NCBI RefSeq assembly: GCF_000813325.1
Contig: NZ_BBQE01000006.1
Direction: 5' to 3' (one strand)
From: Sulfurospirillum cavolei
Lineage (GTDB): Bacteria; Campylobacterota; Campylobacteria; Campylobacterales; Sulfurospirillaceae
Length of the DNA: 64,000 nt
In this document: one piece after another, positions 8,722-15,939 of the stretch
Layout: each line of letters starts with the position of its first letter
Numbering within the stretch: the first letter of the stretch is position 1
Made by a program: the position numbers and the translations under genes
The notes under the pieces: generated by a model
Database searches by the model: none
Told to the model about the DNA's origin: nothing
Seen by the model: only the letters and a program-made list of their open reading frames with translations

Positions 8722-9474
8722 ATGTCAAAAGTCGTTTTAATTACGGGAGCAACTTCGGGATTCGGCGAAGCAACCGCCGAAAAATTTGCCGTTTCGGGCT
8801 ATAAAGTGATTATTACGGGGCGCAGGCGTGAACGGTTAGATGCTTTCAAAGCCAAATTTCCCACATGCGACATTTTACCGATTTGCTTTGACGTCCGCGA
8901 TAAAAAAGCGGTTTTCGACGCCATCGCTTCCTTGCCTGAAGCATATAAAAATATCGATATTCTCGTCAATAATGCCGGACTTGCCTTAGGACTCGGGCAC
9001 GCGAACGAAGTCGATATCGAAGATTGGGAGACGATGGTCGATACGAATATCAAAGGGTTACTTTACGTGACACGTGCCGTTTTGCCGATTATGGTCGAGC
9101 GCAAAAGCGGTTACATCTTCAATCTCGGCTCCATCGCCGGAAACTGGCCGTATGAAGGCGGAAACGTTTACGGAGCGACCAAAGCGTTCGTGAAACAATT
9201 TTCACTCAACTTACGAACCGATCTTCGCGGCACCAACGTGCGCGTTACCAATATCGAGCCGGGATTTTCCGAAACGGAATTTTCCGACGTGCGTTTCAAG
9301 GGCGACACAACCAAAGCCAAAAAAGTCTATGAAGGCACGAAAGCACTCGATAAGGAAGACATCGCCGATACGATCTTTACCTTGGCGCACTTGCCGCCGC
9401 ACGTCAATGTCAACCGCATCGAAATTATGCCGACGATGCAAAGTTGCGGCGGACTTTTCGTCGAACGACGCTAA
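8722..9474 (+). CDS. ydfG: SDR-family NADP-dependent 3-hydroxy acid dehydrogenase, YdfG type
   Basis: Cytosolic short-chain dehydrogenase (250 aa). E. coli YdfG oxidises L-allo-threonine/serine and reduces malonic semialdehyde. Seen here: nucleotide-binding TGATSGFGEA, an Arg-rich segment TGRRRERL after beta-2 that favours NADP, NNAGLALG, catalytic Ser in LGSIAGNWPY and YGATK with Tyr and Lys. The C-terminus IEIMPTMQSCGGLFVERR is characteristic of the YdfG subfamily. Followed by a motif-based hairpin and then a separate small gene. Confidence 0.88.
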   Translation: MSKVVLITGATSGFGEATAEKFAVSGYKVIITGRRRERLDAFKAKFPTCDILPICFDVRDKKAVFDAIASLPEAYKNIDILVNNAGLALGLGHANEVDIEDWETMVDTNIKGLLYVTRAVLPIMVERKSGYIFNLGSIAGNWPYEGGNVYGATKAFVKQFSLNLRTDLRGTNVRVTNIEPGFSETEFSDVRFKGDTTKAKKVYEGTKALDKEDIADTIFTLAHLPPHVNVNRIEIMPTMQSCGGLFVERR

Positions 9475-9484
9475 TGGATATCTT

Positions 9485-9513
9485 GACATGTAAGCCTCAA
9501 AACCTTACATGTC
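9485..9513 (+). terminator. Inverted pair of ACATGTAAG motifs after ydfG
   Basis: GACATGTAAG and CTTACATGTC form a perfect 10-bp stem with a 9-nt loop, 11 bases after the ydfG stop. There is only a weak T-run, so termination is inferred from position. It is one of four intergenic hairpins in the window that involve this motif. Confidence 0.55.
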
Positions 9514-9529
9514 ATTCTTTGAGGAACCC

Positions 9530-9754
9530 ATGAATCAACACCCGAACAACCCTTTACACGGCATCACCCTAGAAGCGATGCTTAAAGAGCTCCAATCGCA
9601 CTACGGCTGGGAAAAACTGGATGAGATGATGCGCGTCAACTGTTTTCACGACAATCCAAGCATTGCTTCAAGCCTTAAATTTTTCCGTAAAACGCCGTGG
9701 GCAAGAGCTAAACTTGAAAAGCTCTACCTCGATTTTCGCAAAACTTCCCGGTAA
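9530..9754 (+). CDS. VF530-family DNA-binding protein (DUF2132)
   Basis: 74 aa. The conserved DUF2132 core is visible: NPLHGITLEAMLKELQSHYGW, then CFHDNPSIASSLKFFRKTPWARAKLE. The family member VF530 from Vibrio was assigned DNA-binding ability on structural grounds; cellular role is unknown. I start at ATG 9530, seven codons inside the longest frame, because TTGAGGAA lies just upstream and the longer version would begin inside the inverted motif pair. Four bases separate its stop from the DMT transporter gene, suggesting co-expression. Confidence 0.85.
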   Translation: MNQHPNNPLHGITLEAMLKELQSHYGWEKLDEMMRVNCFHDNPSIASSLKFFRKTPWARAKLEKLYLDFRKTSR

Positions 9755-9758
9755 CACG

Positions 9759-10628
9759 ATGTCGTATACGAAAGCATTTTGGATTACCTCTTTGGGTATG
9801 TTTTTGATGAGCTTTGAATCGCCGCTGATCAAAATGACGCACGTGAGCGCGCAAAATTTCACGTTTTATTTTGGGCTTTGTATGTTCCTAAGCCTCAATA
9901 CCGTTTTACTTTTTCAGTACAAAACGGCGATTTTTGCTCTGTATCGCCGACATGTCGTTTCGATTTTGGCGTGCGCGTTTTGCATCGCGCTCAGCAATTT
10001 TTTGTTTATCCTCGCCATCAAACATACCAGCGTCGCAAGTGCGGTTTTTATTTTGAGTACCGGTCCGTTGATCAGTGCGCTCTTTTCGTTTCTCTTGTTT
10101 CGCACTAAAACGCCGCTTCGTACGTTTGTTGCAATCTTTTTTGTCTTTGTCGGTCTGTTTATTATTCTGTTTAACGACTTGGGATTAGGCAATATAGAGG
10201 GAAATCTTTACGCTTTTGGATGCGTTTTTGCGTTTATTTCGATGCTGTTTATTTTGGAGAGAGATAAAGAAGTCAACCGCTTGGCGTGTTTTGGGACAGG
10301 CACGCTCATGGCATCGTTTTTAGCACTCTTAAGCGCGCCTATCGTTCTGCCCGATACCTATTCGTTGAGCATTATCGTCTTTATGGGAGGCGTGCTAACA
10401 CCTTTATCCCGCGCGTTTATCGGCACGGGAACGAAAGTGCTTTCGTCCGTGGAAGTAGCACTTTTAACGATTATCGAGCCGGTATTAGCCCCCGTTTGGG
10501 TGTGGTGTTTCATCGACGAAAAACCGCATCCCAATACGTTGATCGGAGGCGTGATTATTTTAATCACGCTCGTGCTTCACTCGCTCAAAGCGCATCAAGA
10601 CGCTACGCGTCGTTTGCGTTCGAATTAG
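9759..10628 (+). CDS. DMT-superfamily transporter (EamA type)
   Basis: Inner-membrane protein of 289 aa with about ten hydrophobic segments arranged as two EamA repeats (second begins near GNLYAFGCVFAFISML). Typical features are SVASAVFILSTGPLISALFSFLLF in the first half and SSVEVALLTIIEPVLAPVWVW with the EPV motif in the second. Such proteins export metabolites or amino acids; substrate unknown. The frame is open into the previous gene, but ATG 9759 begins a family-like N-terminus (MSYTKAFWITSLGMFLMSFE). Its 3' end overlaps the convergent SnoaL-like gene by 26 nt. Confidence 0.85.
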   Translation: MSYTKAFWITSLGMFLMSFESPLIKMTHVSAQNFTFYFGLCMFLSLNTVLLFQYKTAIFALYRRHVVSILACAFCIALSNFLFILAIKHTSVASAVFILSTGPLISALFSFLLFRTKTPLRTFVAIFFVFVGLFIILFNDLGLGNIEGNLYAFGCVFAFISMLFILERDKEVNRLACFGTGTLMASFLALLSAPIVLPDTYSLSIIVFMGGVLTPLSRAFIGTGTKVLSSVEVALLTIIEPVLAPVWVWCFIDEKPHPNTLIGGVIILITLVLHSLKAHQDATRRLRSN

Positions 10629-11031
10629 CAATGTTAATTTGTCCGTAAAGTGCGTTTAAGTCGCCCAAAACCCAGGCATCGACGATCTTTTCGTTTTCAA
10701 ATTTAAAAAAGCACGCGCCCGAATAACGAATACGATTGCCCGTGGGTTCAAACCCGAAAAGTTTACCCGAGTGCGTTCCCGTATACACGAGCCTCACCGC
10801 GGCTTTATCGCCCTCAACGACGATGTCTTCGATGACATGGTACAAATTGGGAAATGCGCTAAAAAGCATTTTCGCATAATCGCAAAAACCGTTGATGCTA
10901 TCCACACGCATCCCTAAAGAACCTCTAAAATTAAACGAAGGGTCGAAAAAGCGGTGCGCTTGATCGAGTTTTTTCTCGTTCCAGAGCACGTCGTAATACT
11001 CTTCAACCAACTGTCGTATCTGCTTTGCCAT
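10603..11031 (-). CDS. SnoaL-like / ester cyclase family protein
   Basis: 142 aa, one NTF2-like cone fold. The sequence opens with VEEYYDVLWNEKKLDQAHRFFDP, contains GFCDYAKMLFSAFPNLYHVIEDI and ends FENEKIVDAWVLGDLNALYGQI, the usual SnoaL-like layout in which the cavity accepts small hydrophobic molecules. A specific reaction cannot be assigned. It follows the 82-aa gene with no gap (previous stop ends at 11032), so they form a two-gene unit. Its 3' end overlaps the convergent transporter gene. Confidence 0.75.
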   Translation of the reverse strand: MAKQIRQLVEEYYDVLWNEKKLDQAHRFFDPSFNFRGSLGMRVDSINGFCDYAKMLFSAFPNLYHVIEDIVVEGDKAAVRLVYTGTHSGKLFGFEPTGNRIRYSGACFFKFENEKIVDAWVLGDLNALYGQINIANSNANDA

Positions 11032-11280
11032 CTATTTTTTGTCCTTTTCAAGCCCTTGTTTCGCAGGTGCTTTATGGGAAGCGGCAGAATTTTGGTCATA
11101 CCAACTTTCGCTTGCATCGTACTCAAATTCGAAGACTTTATCCAAGCCTCGCTTTTCAAGTTCTTGGTCTATATTTTGCGGGGTAATCCCCTTTTTCTTG
11201 CATGCATCAAGAATCGCCTCAATATCTTCTTCGGGAATTCCGCTGTAACGCATTTCTAAAACTGCTTCGTTAGCCGTCAT
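11032..11280 (-). CDS. Hypothetical protein
   Basis: 82 aa, not recognised. The N-terminal part (ANEAVLEMRYSGIPEEDIEAILDACKKKGITPQNIDQELEKRGL) is helical and resembles a small UBA-like or helix-hairpin protein; the tail is polar and lysine-rich. It directly precedes the SnoaL-like gene. Function unknown. Confidence 0.6.
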   Translation of the reverse strand: MTANEAVLEMRYSGIPEEDIEAILDACKKKGITPQNIDQELEKRGLDKVFEFEYDASESWYDQNSAASHKAPAKQGLEKDKK

Positions 11281-11423
11281 ACTCTATTCTCGTCAAACAT
11301 TGAACTTATCGCTTAAGTTTCCAATTTGGTCTGAAAGCTCAAACACCGCCGTGTCATACAGGTACGAAATTATAATCATTTTTTTTCAAAAAATAGCTAA
11401 AATTCTTTTGAAAGGATTCGAAC

Positions 11424-12317
11424 ATGCTCAAAACGATTTTTCTTGTACTGTGCGCGGGACTTCATCTCTTCGCGCTGGAGAACTACACGCTTGATGCGCG
11501 GCAATTTTGGAAAGACAAAACCCTTTTTTTGGTTATTCGTCGTTTCGAGCAAAACGATCGCATACGTTACCTCACACTCAATACCCAAACCCTACAAACA
11601 CGGCTTACGAGCTTGGACGAAAGTATGCTAGAGCCGATTGCGCCTCACGCTTTAGCCCAAACGCCTTTTGCTAAAACCCTGAACGCCGCTACGGCACTTT
11701 GGCAAAAAGGCGGTATCGATCATGCGTCGAGGAGACTCGATGCGACGCTGTTTTTAACGATGGATCTATGCCCTTCGTCCAAAAAAGGCTACGAAAGCGA
11801 GTTTCTTCGTACGCTAACGCGGCAAAACGGCAAAACGCCGATCGCCGTAGCGATCAGCTCGGCGTGGTTGGAGCATCACGAAGCGGAGTTTGAGGCACTG
11901 CGAAACGACCCCGATCTTAGCATCACGTGGGTCAATCACACGCATACGCATTTTTACGATCGAGCTTTACCGGATCGAAAAAATTTTATGTTGCATCAAG
12001 GTATAGACGTTCAAGCCGAGATTTTAAACGTCGAACAACGCTTGATCGAAAAAGGCGTAACGCCTTCGATTTTTTTCCGTTTTCCCGGTCTCATTGCCGA
12101 TGAAGGCTTGATGAGGGCATTGCGTGAGCGCTACTTTTTGATTCCGCTCTCCGCCGATGCGTGGATCGCAAAAAACCAACGTCCCGAAAACGGAAGTTTG
12201 ATCTTGATTCACGGCAATAAAAACGAACCTTTGGGAATCGACATGTTAGAACACATGCTTCCCGATCTGCTGAAACGTTATCGCTTCCAAGCGATCGAAG
12301 AAGCATTTGTGCCTTAA
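11424..12317 (+). CDS. Exported polysaccharide-deacetylase (NodB-like) family protein
   Basis: 297 aa with a short signal peptide (MLKTIFLVLCAGLHLFA-LEN). NodB-type elements: an acidic position in LFLTMDLCPSSKKGYE near residue 110 where NodB proteins have TFDDGP-like metal/base residues, the metal-binding NHTHTHF near residue 172, and FFRFPGLIADEG near 216 (motif 3). The first motif is degenerate and the usual second aspartate is absent, so activity may be altered or lost. Probable role is in periplasmic glycan deacetylation, inferred. It ends exactly where the convergent DUF1445 gene ends. Confidence 0.72.
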   Translation: MLKTIFLVLCAGLHLFALENYTLDARQFWKDKTLFLVIRRFEQNDRIRYLTLNTQTLQTRLTSLDESMLEPIAPHALAQTPFAKTLNAATALWQKGGIDHASRRLDATLFLTMDLCPSSKKGYESEFLRTLTRQNGKTPIAVAISSAWLEHHEAEFEALRNDPDLSITWVNHTHTHFYDRALPDRKNFMLHQGIDVQAEILNVEQRLIEKGVTPSIFFRFPGLIADEGLMRALRERYFLIPLSADAWIAKNQRPENGSLILIHGNKNEPLGIDMLEHMLPDLLKRYRFQAIEEAFVP

Positions 12318-13085
12318 TTATTCGTAGTATTCGCTGTCTTTGCGGTCGGTCACGAACATATGACCCGGCGCGTGCGTAATCGCAAACGGCAGCTTCATCT
12401 TCGTGATGACGTTTTGGGGCGTCACACCGCAAGGCCAAAAAAGCGGGACTTCGCCCTCTTTAATCTCGATAGGATCGCCGTAATCGGGATGGGTAATATC
12501 GCCGATGCCGATACTCTCCGGTGTTCCCGAGTGAATGGGCGCACCGTGCATTTGCGGAAAATGCCCCGTCACTTCATAGGCGTCGGCGACCTTTTCACGC
12601 TTGATCGGGCGCATGCTCACGACCATTTCTCCCTCAAACCCGTCAACCGGCGTCAGCCGAACGTTGGTGTTGTACATAGCTACGTTTTTTTGCATATCGA
12701 CGTGACGAAGCGGCATACCGTTTTCGATGAGCGCCGTCTCGAACGAAAAGCTGCATCCGATCAGGAAAAAAACCAAATCGGGCGTATAATAAGGCGTAAT
12801 GTCCTTCACCGTTTCGACCAAAACGCCCTCACGTAAAATATTGTACTTGGGAATCTCGGTTAAAAGATCGGCACGGTCGGCTAAAATCTTGGTATGATGC
12901 CCTTCTTTGACGATCTCCAAAACTGGAATCGCTTTTGAGTTTGCCTTGGCAAACGCTTCAAAGCCTTCGGCGTACTGCCTCGGTAACGCCACCATATTCA
13001 TCTGAATGTATCCCGGACATTCGCCCGCCGTAGGTCTTGAAAATTCGCCTTTTGCGATTTTGGCACGTAATTCTTTAGGAGTCAT
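12318..13085 (-). CDS. D-glutamate cyclase-like / putative hydro-lyase (DUF1445)
   Basis: 255 aa, close to full length for the family. Family landmarks are the opening TPKELRAKIAKGEFSRPTAG, IGCSFSFETALIENGMPLRH, NVAMYNTNVRL, MVVSMRPI, and near the end LFWPCGVTPQNVI and ITHAPGHMFVTD. In vertebrate D-glutamate cyclase (DGLUCY) this domain is fused to a DUF4392 domain; here a DUF4392 gene lies divergently 260 bp away. Predicted to act in D-glutamate or related cyclisation/hydration. Start at 13085 is supported by GAAGGAAAG; the upstream extension is Arg/Lys-rich and unsupported. Confidence 0.82.
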   Translation of the reverse strand: MTPKELRAKIAKGEFSRPTAGECPGYIQMNMVALPRQYAEGFEAFAKANSKAIPVLEIVKEGHHTKILADRADLLTEIPKYNILREGVLVETVKDITPYYTPDLVFFLIGCSFSFETALIENGMPLRHVDMQKNVAMYNTNVRLTPVDGFEGEMVVSMRPIKREKVADAYEVTGHFPQMHGAPIHSGTPESIGIGDITHPDYGDPIEIKEGEVPLFWPCGVTPQNVITKMKLPFAITHAPGHMFVTDRKDSEYYE

Positions 13086-13177
13086 CGCTTTCCTTCTTTT
13101 CGACAAATTTGCCCTCAAACGCGCAATGCGTCAAAGGCTTTGCATCAAACTTCTCGTCAAACTCGTTTTTCACGAAG

Positions 13178-13273
13178 AAAAAGCACTTAAGGTGCATGGG
13201 CATCGCGCCAAGGACGACTCGGTGTTAACGGAGGCTTTGACGTTTTGCCCTAAAGTTCTGCAAGAACGCTATT
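13178..13273. repeat. Diverged copy of the 92-bp intergenic element
   Basis: Starting AAAAAGCAC, this stretch aligns with the tandem units at 28169-28444: AAAAGCAC-nn-AAGGTGC, a TGGGCA-like block, GTGTTAACG in the middle, and CTTTGA with CTAAAG at the end. The first hairpin GCAC/GTGC is conserved. It lies in the divergent space between the DUF1445 and DUF4392 genes. A short open frame across it is probably not coding. Confidence 0.6.
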
Positions 13274-13344
13274 GATTAATCGCATTGTACCCAATTTTTA
13301 GGTACAATTTTTCACGACAAGATTTTGAAAATAAAAAGGTTTTT

Positions 13345-14181
13345 ATGAACGCATTTTCTTCGATTGAGGCGATTACGCTTCAACACTCCACTCGCCATAT
13401 GGATAAGATTCAAGCGCAATTTCCCCAAGCACACACGCAAAAAGCCGTTGAAGCTTTTGTGAAACTCGATAAAGGGGTCGTTTTTATTTACACGGGATTT
13501 TACGTTGCGGGCTTCGCCGAAACGGACGGACCCATAGGTGCTTATTTTCTCGCAAAGACGTTTCAGACGTTGGGTTTCACGCCCGTCATCATTACCGACC
13601 ACTTTTGCGAAGACTACTTTTTTGAATTTAAAACGCTCTACATCCCTCTTGAGGGACTTTTTAAAGAGCAATACGAACTCTTGCTCAACACCTACAAACC
13701 CGTATGCCATTTTGCGATCGAACGTTGCGGACAAAACAAAGAGGGTCAGTACCTCAACGCGCGCGGCGTCGATATTAAGGAGTTTACCGCACCCGTAGAC
13801 GAACTCTTCAAACTGGGCTCTAAAACCGCTCCGAGTTTCGGTATCGGCGACGGCGGTAACGAAATCGGTATGGGAAGCTTCGCCGAAGTGCTCCAAAACA
13901 AAGAATTTTTTTACGACTATTGTGTCATTGCTTGCGACTACCCGATGATCGCTTCGGTCTCCAACTGGGGTGGATACGGCTTTATCGCCGAGCTTGAAAA
14001 AGTCTTACATGTAAACGTTTTACCCAGCTTTGAAGAGGTCGAAAATTACCTTGCATTTATCGTTTCCAAAGGCTCGGTGGACGGCATCAAGCGCGAATCG
14101 ACCATGTCCGTGGACGGTAAAGAATGGTCGATAGAACCCCAAATACTTCAAGCACTCAAAGAGTACGCTACGAAAGGATAA
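13345..14181 (+). CDS. D-glutamate cyclase C-terminal-like protein (DUF4392)
   Basis: 278 aa. The DUF4392 signature is clear: VFIYTGFYVAGFAETDGPIG near residue 45, FAIERCG near 130, and FGIGDGGNEIGMGS near 170. In DGLUCY this domain is joined to DUF1445 and the fused enzyme converts D-glutamate to 5-oxo-D-proline; here the two parts are separate genes. AAAAAGG precedes the ATG, and codons upstream of it are not family-like. trxC follows after 3 nt, so they are likely co-transcribed. Confidence 0.85.
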   Translation: MNAFSSIEAITLQHSTRHMDKIQAQFPQAHTQKAVEAFVKLDKGVVFIYTGFYVAGFAETDGPIGAYFLAKTFQTLGFTPVIITDHFCEDYFFEFKTLYIPLEGLFKEQYELLLNTYKPVCHFAIERCGQNKEGQYLNARGVDIKEFTAPVDELFKLGSKTAPSFGIGDGGNEIGMGSFAEVLQNKEFFYDYCVIACDYPMIASVSNWGGYGFIAELEKVLHVNVLPSFEEVENYLAFIVSKGSVDGIKRESTMSVDGKEWSIEPQILQALKEYATKG

Positions 14182-14184
14182 ACG

Positions 14185-14607
14185 ATGAAAGTCATCTGTC
14201 CCAACTGCTTGGCAACCAACAACGTTCCCAAACTCGAAGTCTATAAAAAAGCCAATTGCGGCAAATGCAAAGAGAGTTTGCTCGACCCTCATCCCATCGC
14301 CCTCTCAAGCGATACGATCGATGCGATTTTGGAAAGTACCGACGTACCCGTCATCGTCGACTTTTGGGCGCCGTGGTGCGGACCGTGCAAAGCCTTCGCC
14401 CCCACGTTCCAACAAGCCGCCCGCGCCTATCCGCTTCGCATTTTGTTCGCCAAAGTCGACACCGAAGCCGAACAGTTTTTGGCTTCGCGCTTTAAAATCC
14501 GCTCCATCCCAACACTAATCGTTTTTAAAAACGGCGAAGAGGTTGAACGTGTGAGTGGCGCAATGAGCGATGAAGATTTGGACGCTTTTGTGGAGAGGTT
14601 TTTGTAG
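14185..14607 (+). CDS. trxC: Thioredoxin TrxC (thioredoxin 2) with N-terminal zinc finger
   Basis: 140 aa cytosolic disulphide reductase. An N-terminal zinc site is formed by CPNC (near residue 5) and CGKC (near 25), as in E. coli Trx2, and the thioredoxin fold carries the active site FWAPWCGPCKAF and the cis-proline SIPTLIVF. Trx2 proteins are often linked to oxidative stress. It starts 3 nt after the DUF4392 stop and is followed by a perfect hairpin made of two motif copies. Confidence 0.93.
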   Translation: MKVICPNCLATNNVPKLEVYKKANCGKCKESLLDPHPIALSSDTIDAILESTDVPVIVDFWAPWCGPCKAFAPTFQQAARAYPLRILFAKVDTEAEQFLASRFKIRSIPTLIVFKNGEEVERVSGAMSDEDLDAFVERFL

Positions 14608-14608
14608 T

Positions 14609-14638
14609 TTACATGTAAGCTTTGTTGCTTACATGTAA
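14609..14638 (+). terminator. Inverted pair of ACATGTAAG motifs after trxC
   Basis: TTACATGTAAGC and GCTTACATGTAA make a perfect 12-bp stem with a 6-nt loop (TTTGTT), one base after the trxC stop codon. The second arm is a full CTTACATGTAAG palindrome. Likely terminator; no long T-run follows. Confidence 0.6.
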
Positions 14639-14729
14639 GAAATACGGACAGACAAAAAGGCTATTCAAAATGTTGTGTTTAAAGGCTCTGCCAATTTTTT
14701 TTTGATCTCTGAAAGTTCCATTTTTTATC

Positions 14730-15155
14730 CTAAATTTCAAAATTTTCTAGAAACTTCAAAACCTGCTCGTTCTTCACATTCTCTGCTTTAGCATGCACAA
14801 TGGCATCTTCAAGCATAATCTTTTCTGTTGTGACTAGAGAAATCAACTCTGCCTTGTATTCAGGTAATTTATGCGCGATTACTTCCCAAACGATCTCTTC
14901 ATCAATGCCAAAATAGCCATGATTGATTTGATTACGAAAGTCGACGATGCGACGGTATTCGCTTTTTAAAAGTCCACTGTTTAACAGCATTTTAGTGGCT
15001 TCGCCAATGATCTCAAGCTCTCTGATGCACGCATCCCATGCCATTTCATGCACGAGCAGTTCAGCGCCATTTTGAATCTTACATGTAAAGCGGGAAATTT
15101 TGTCAATTGCGATAAAAATATCGATGATATAGAGGCTTATATCGCGGTTAGACAT
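14730..15155 (-). CDS. hepT: HepT-like ribonuclease toxin (DUF86)
   Basis: 141 aa HEPN-domain protein. The RX4HXY motif reads RNQINHGY near residue 95 and is intact, so RNase activity is plausible. Other family landmarks are the N-terminal ISLYIIDIFIAIDKI and the IIGEATKML helix. The start overlaps the upstream mntA stop by 8 nt (ATGTCTAA), the usual order for this module (antitoxin first). The two genes look more AT-rich than neighbours and are flanked by unrelated genes, fitting recent acquisition. In characterised systems MntA AMPylates HepT to silence it. Confidence 0.88.
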   Translation of the reverse strand: MSNRDISLYIIDIFIAIDKISRFTCKIQNGAELLVHEMAWDACIRELEIIGEATKMLLNSGLLKSEYRRIVDFRNQINHGYFGIDEEIVWEVIAHKLPEYKAELISLVTTEKIMLEDAIVHAKAENVKNEQVLKFLENFEI

Positions 15156-15432
15156 AGAGCACTTCGTGGGCGATTTTTTCTTTGATGAGATTGCGAATGG
15201 ACTTTTCAAGCCCCAAATCGACTTTCGCTCCCAACTCTTTTTCTAAGAGCTCTTTAAGTGCATAGTAGTTGTCAAAACTAGAGGGCATATCGACGATGAT
15301 GTCGATGTCGCTTTGTGGGGTTTGTTGCTCTTTAGCGTAACTTCCGAAAAGTCCTATTTTTTTGACATTAAACTGCTCTTGCAAGAAAGGTTTGTGCGTT
15401 TTAAGATAGTCTAAAATCAACTCTTTGGTCAT
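15148..15432 (-). CDS. mntA: MntA-like nucleotidyltransferase antitoxin
   Basis: 94 aa minimal nucleotidyltransferase. The defining GSX10DXD motif is GSYAKEQQTPQSDID near residue 30, with a third acidic residue probably in KVDLGLE. Known partners adenylylate a tyrosine next to the HepT active site, and HepT here has the matching HGY. AAGAGGAAG precedes the ATG. Two-gene operon with hepT. Confidence 0.88.
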   Translation of the reverse strand: MTKELILDYLKTHKPFLQEQFNVKKIGLFGSYAKEQQTPQSDIDIIVDMPSSFDNYYALKELLEKELGAKVDLGLEKSIRNLIKEKIAHEVLYV

Positions 15433-15567
15433 ATGCCACTTCCTCTTTTTAGTGCTTCTATTGTATCAAAAAAAGAGTTTTTTGTGCATTATCTTTCATT
15501 CTGAAATATTTTCAACCCCACTTCTCCCACTTTGCTACCATACCCTTATAAATCAAAACTGAGGTGC

Positions 15568-15921
15568 ATGATGGTTCTTGGCAAATGCCCGTATTGCGGT
15601 GGTGCAGTAATCTCGCAAAAGCTAACGATTCAAGGTCAAAAGGTCAACCTTTATGCGTGTGAGCATGCGAAAAAAGAGCGGGACATCAACGATGATTATG
15701 TGTTTAGCAGCGAGGCAACGTGTCGGTTTCGGGTCTACTCGAACACCTTTTTGCGCTGGAACAAACGCAGTTTGAGCGAGTATGAGATGAAACAACTGTT
15801 AAAAGAGGGGCAGATCGCGGTGCGGTTGCATGGGCGAAAAGGCACGGGAGAGTATTTTAAATACGTCATCCCCGATCCCGAATACGGCGTGAGTATTGTG
15901 TGGGATAGCGAGGTCGCTTAG
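15568..15921 (+). CDS. Small zinc-ribbon protein resembling topoisomerase C-terminal repeats
   Basis: 117 aa. CPYCGG near residue 7 and a second set (YACEH, then ATCRFRVY) form a four-Cys-like zinc ribbon, followed by RSLSEYEMKQLLKEGQ and GRKGTGEYFKYVI. This layout (ribbon, 'is..e...LL..G', 'k..GK.F.a') is that of C-terminal repeats of type IA topoisomerases, here as a free-standing protein. Probably binds nucleic acid; role unknown. GAGGTGC precedes the first of two ATG codons at 15568. Confidence 0.65.
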   Translation: MMVLGKCPYCGGAVISQKLTIQGQKVNLYACEHAKKERDINDDYVFSSEATCRFRVYSNTFLRWNKRSLSEYEMKQLLKEGQIAVRLHGRKGTGEYFKYVIPDPEYGVSIVWDSEVA

Positions 15922-15939
15922 GGCTTACATGTCACGATT

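Noticed and set aside
13086..13275. Small ORF across 13006-13275 as a gene
   Set aside because: It covers the start of the DUF1445 gene on the other strand and the diverged repeat; no ribosome-binding site or family.
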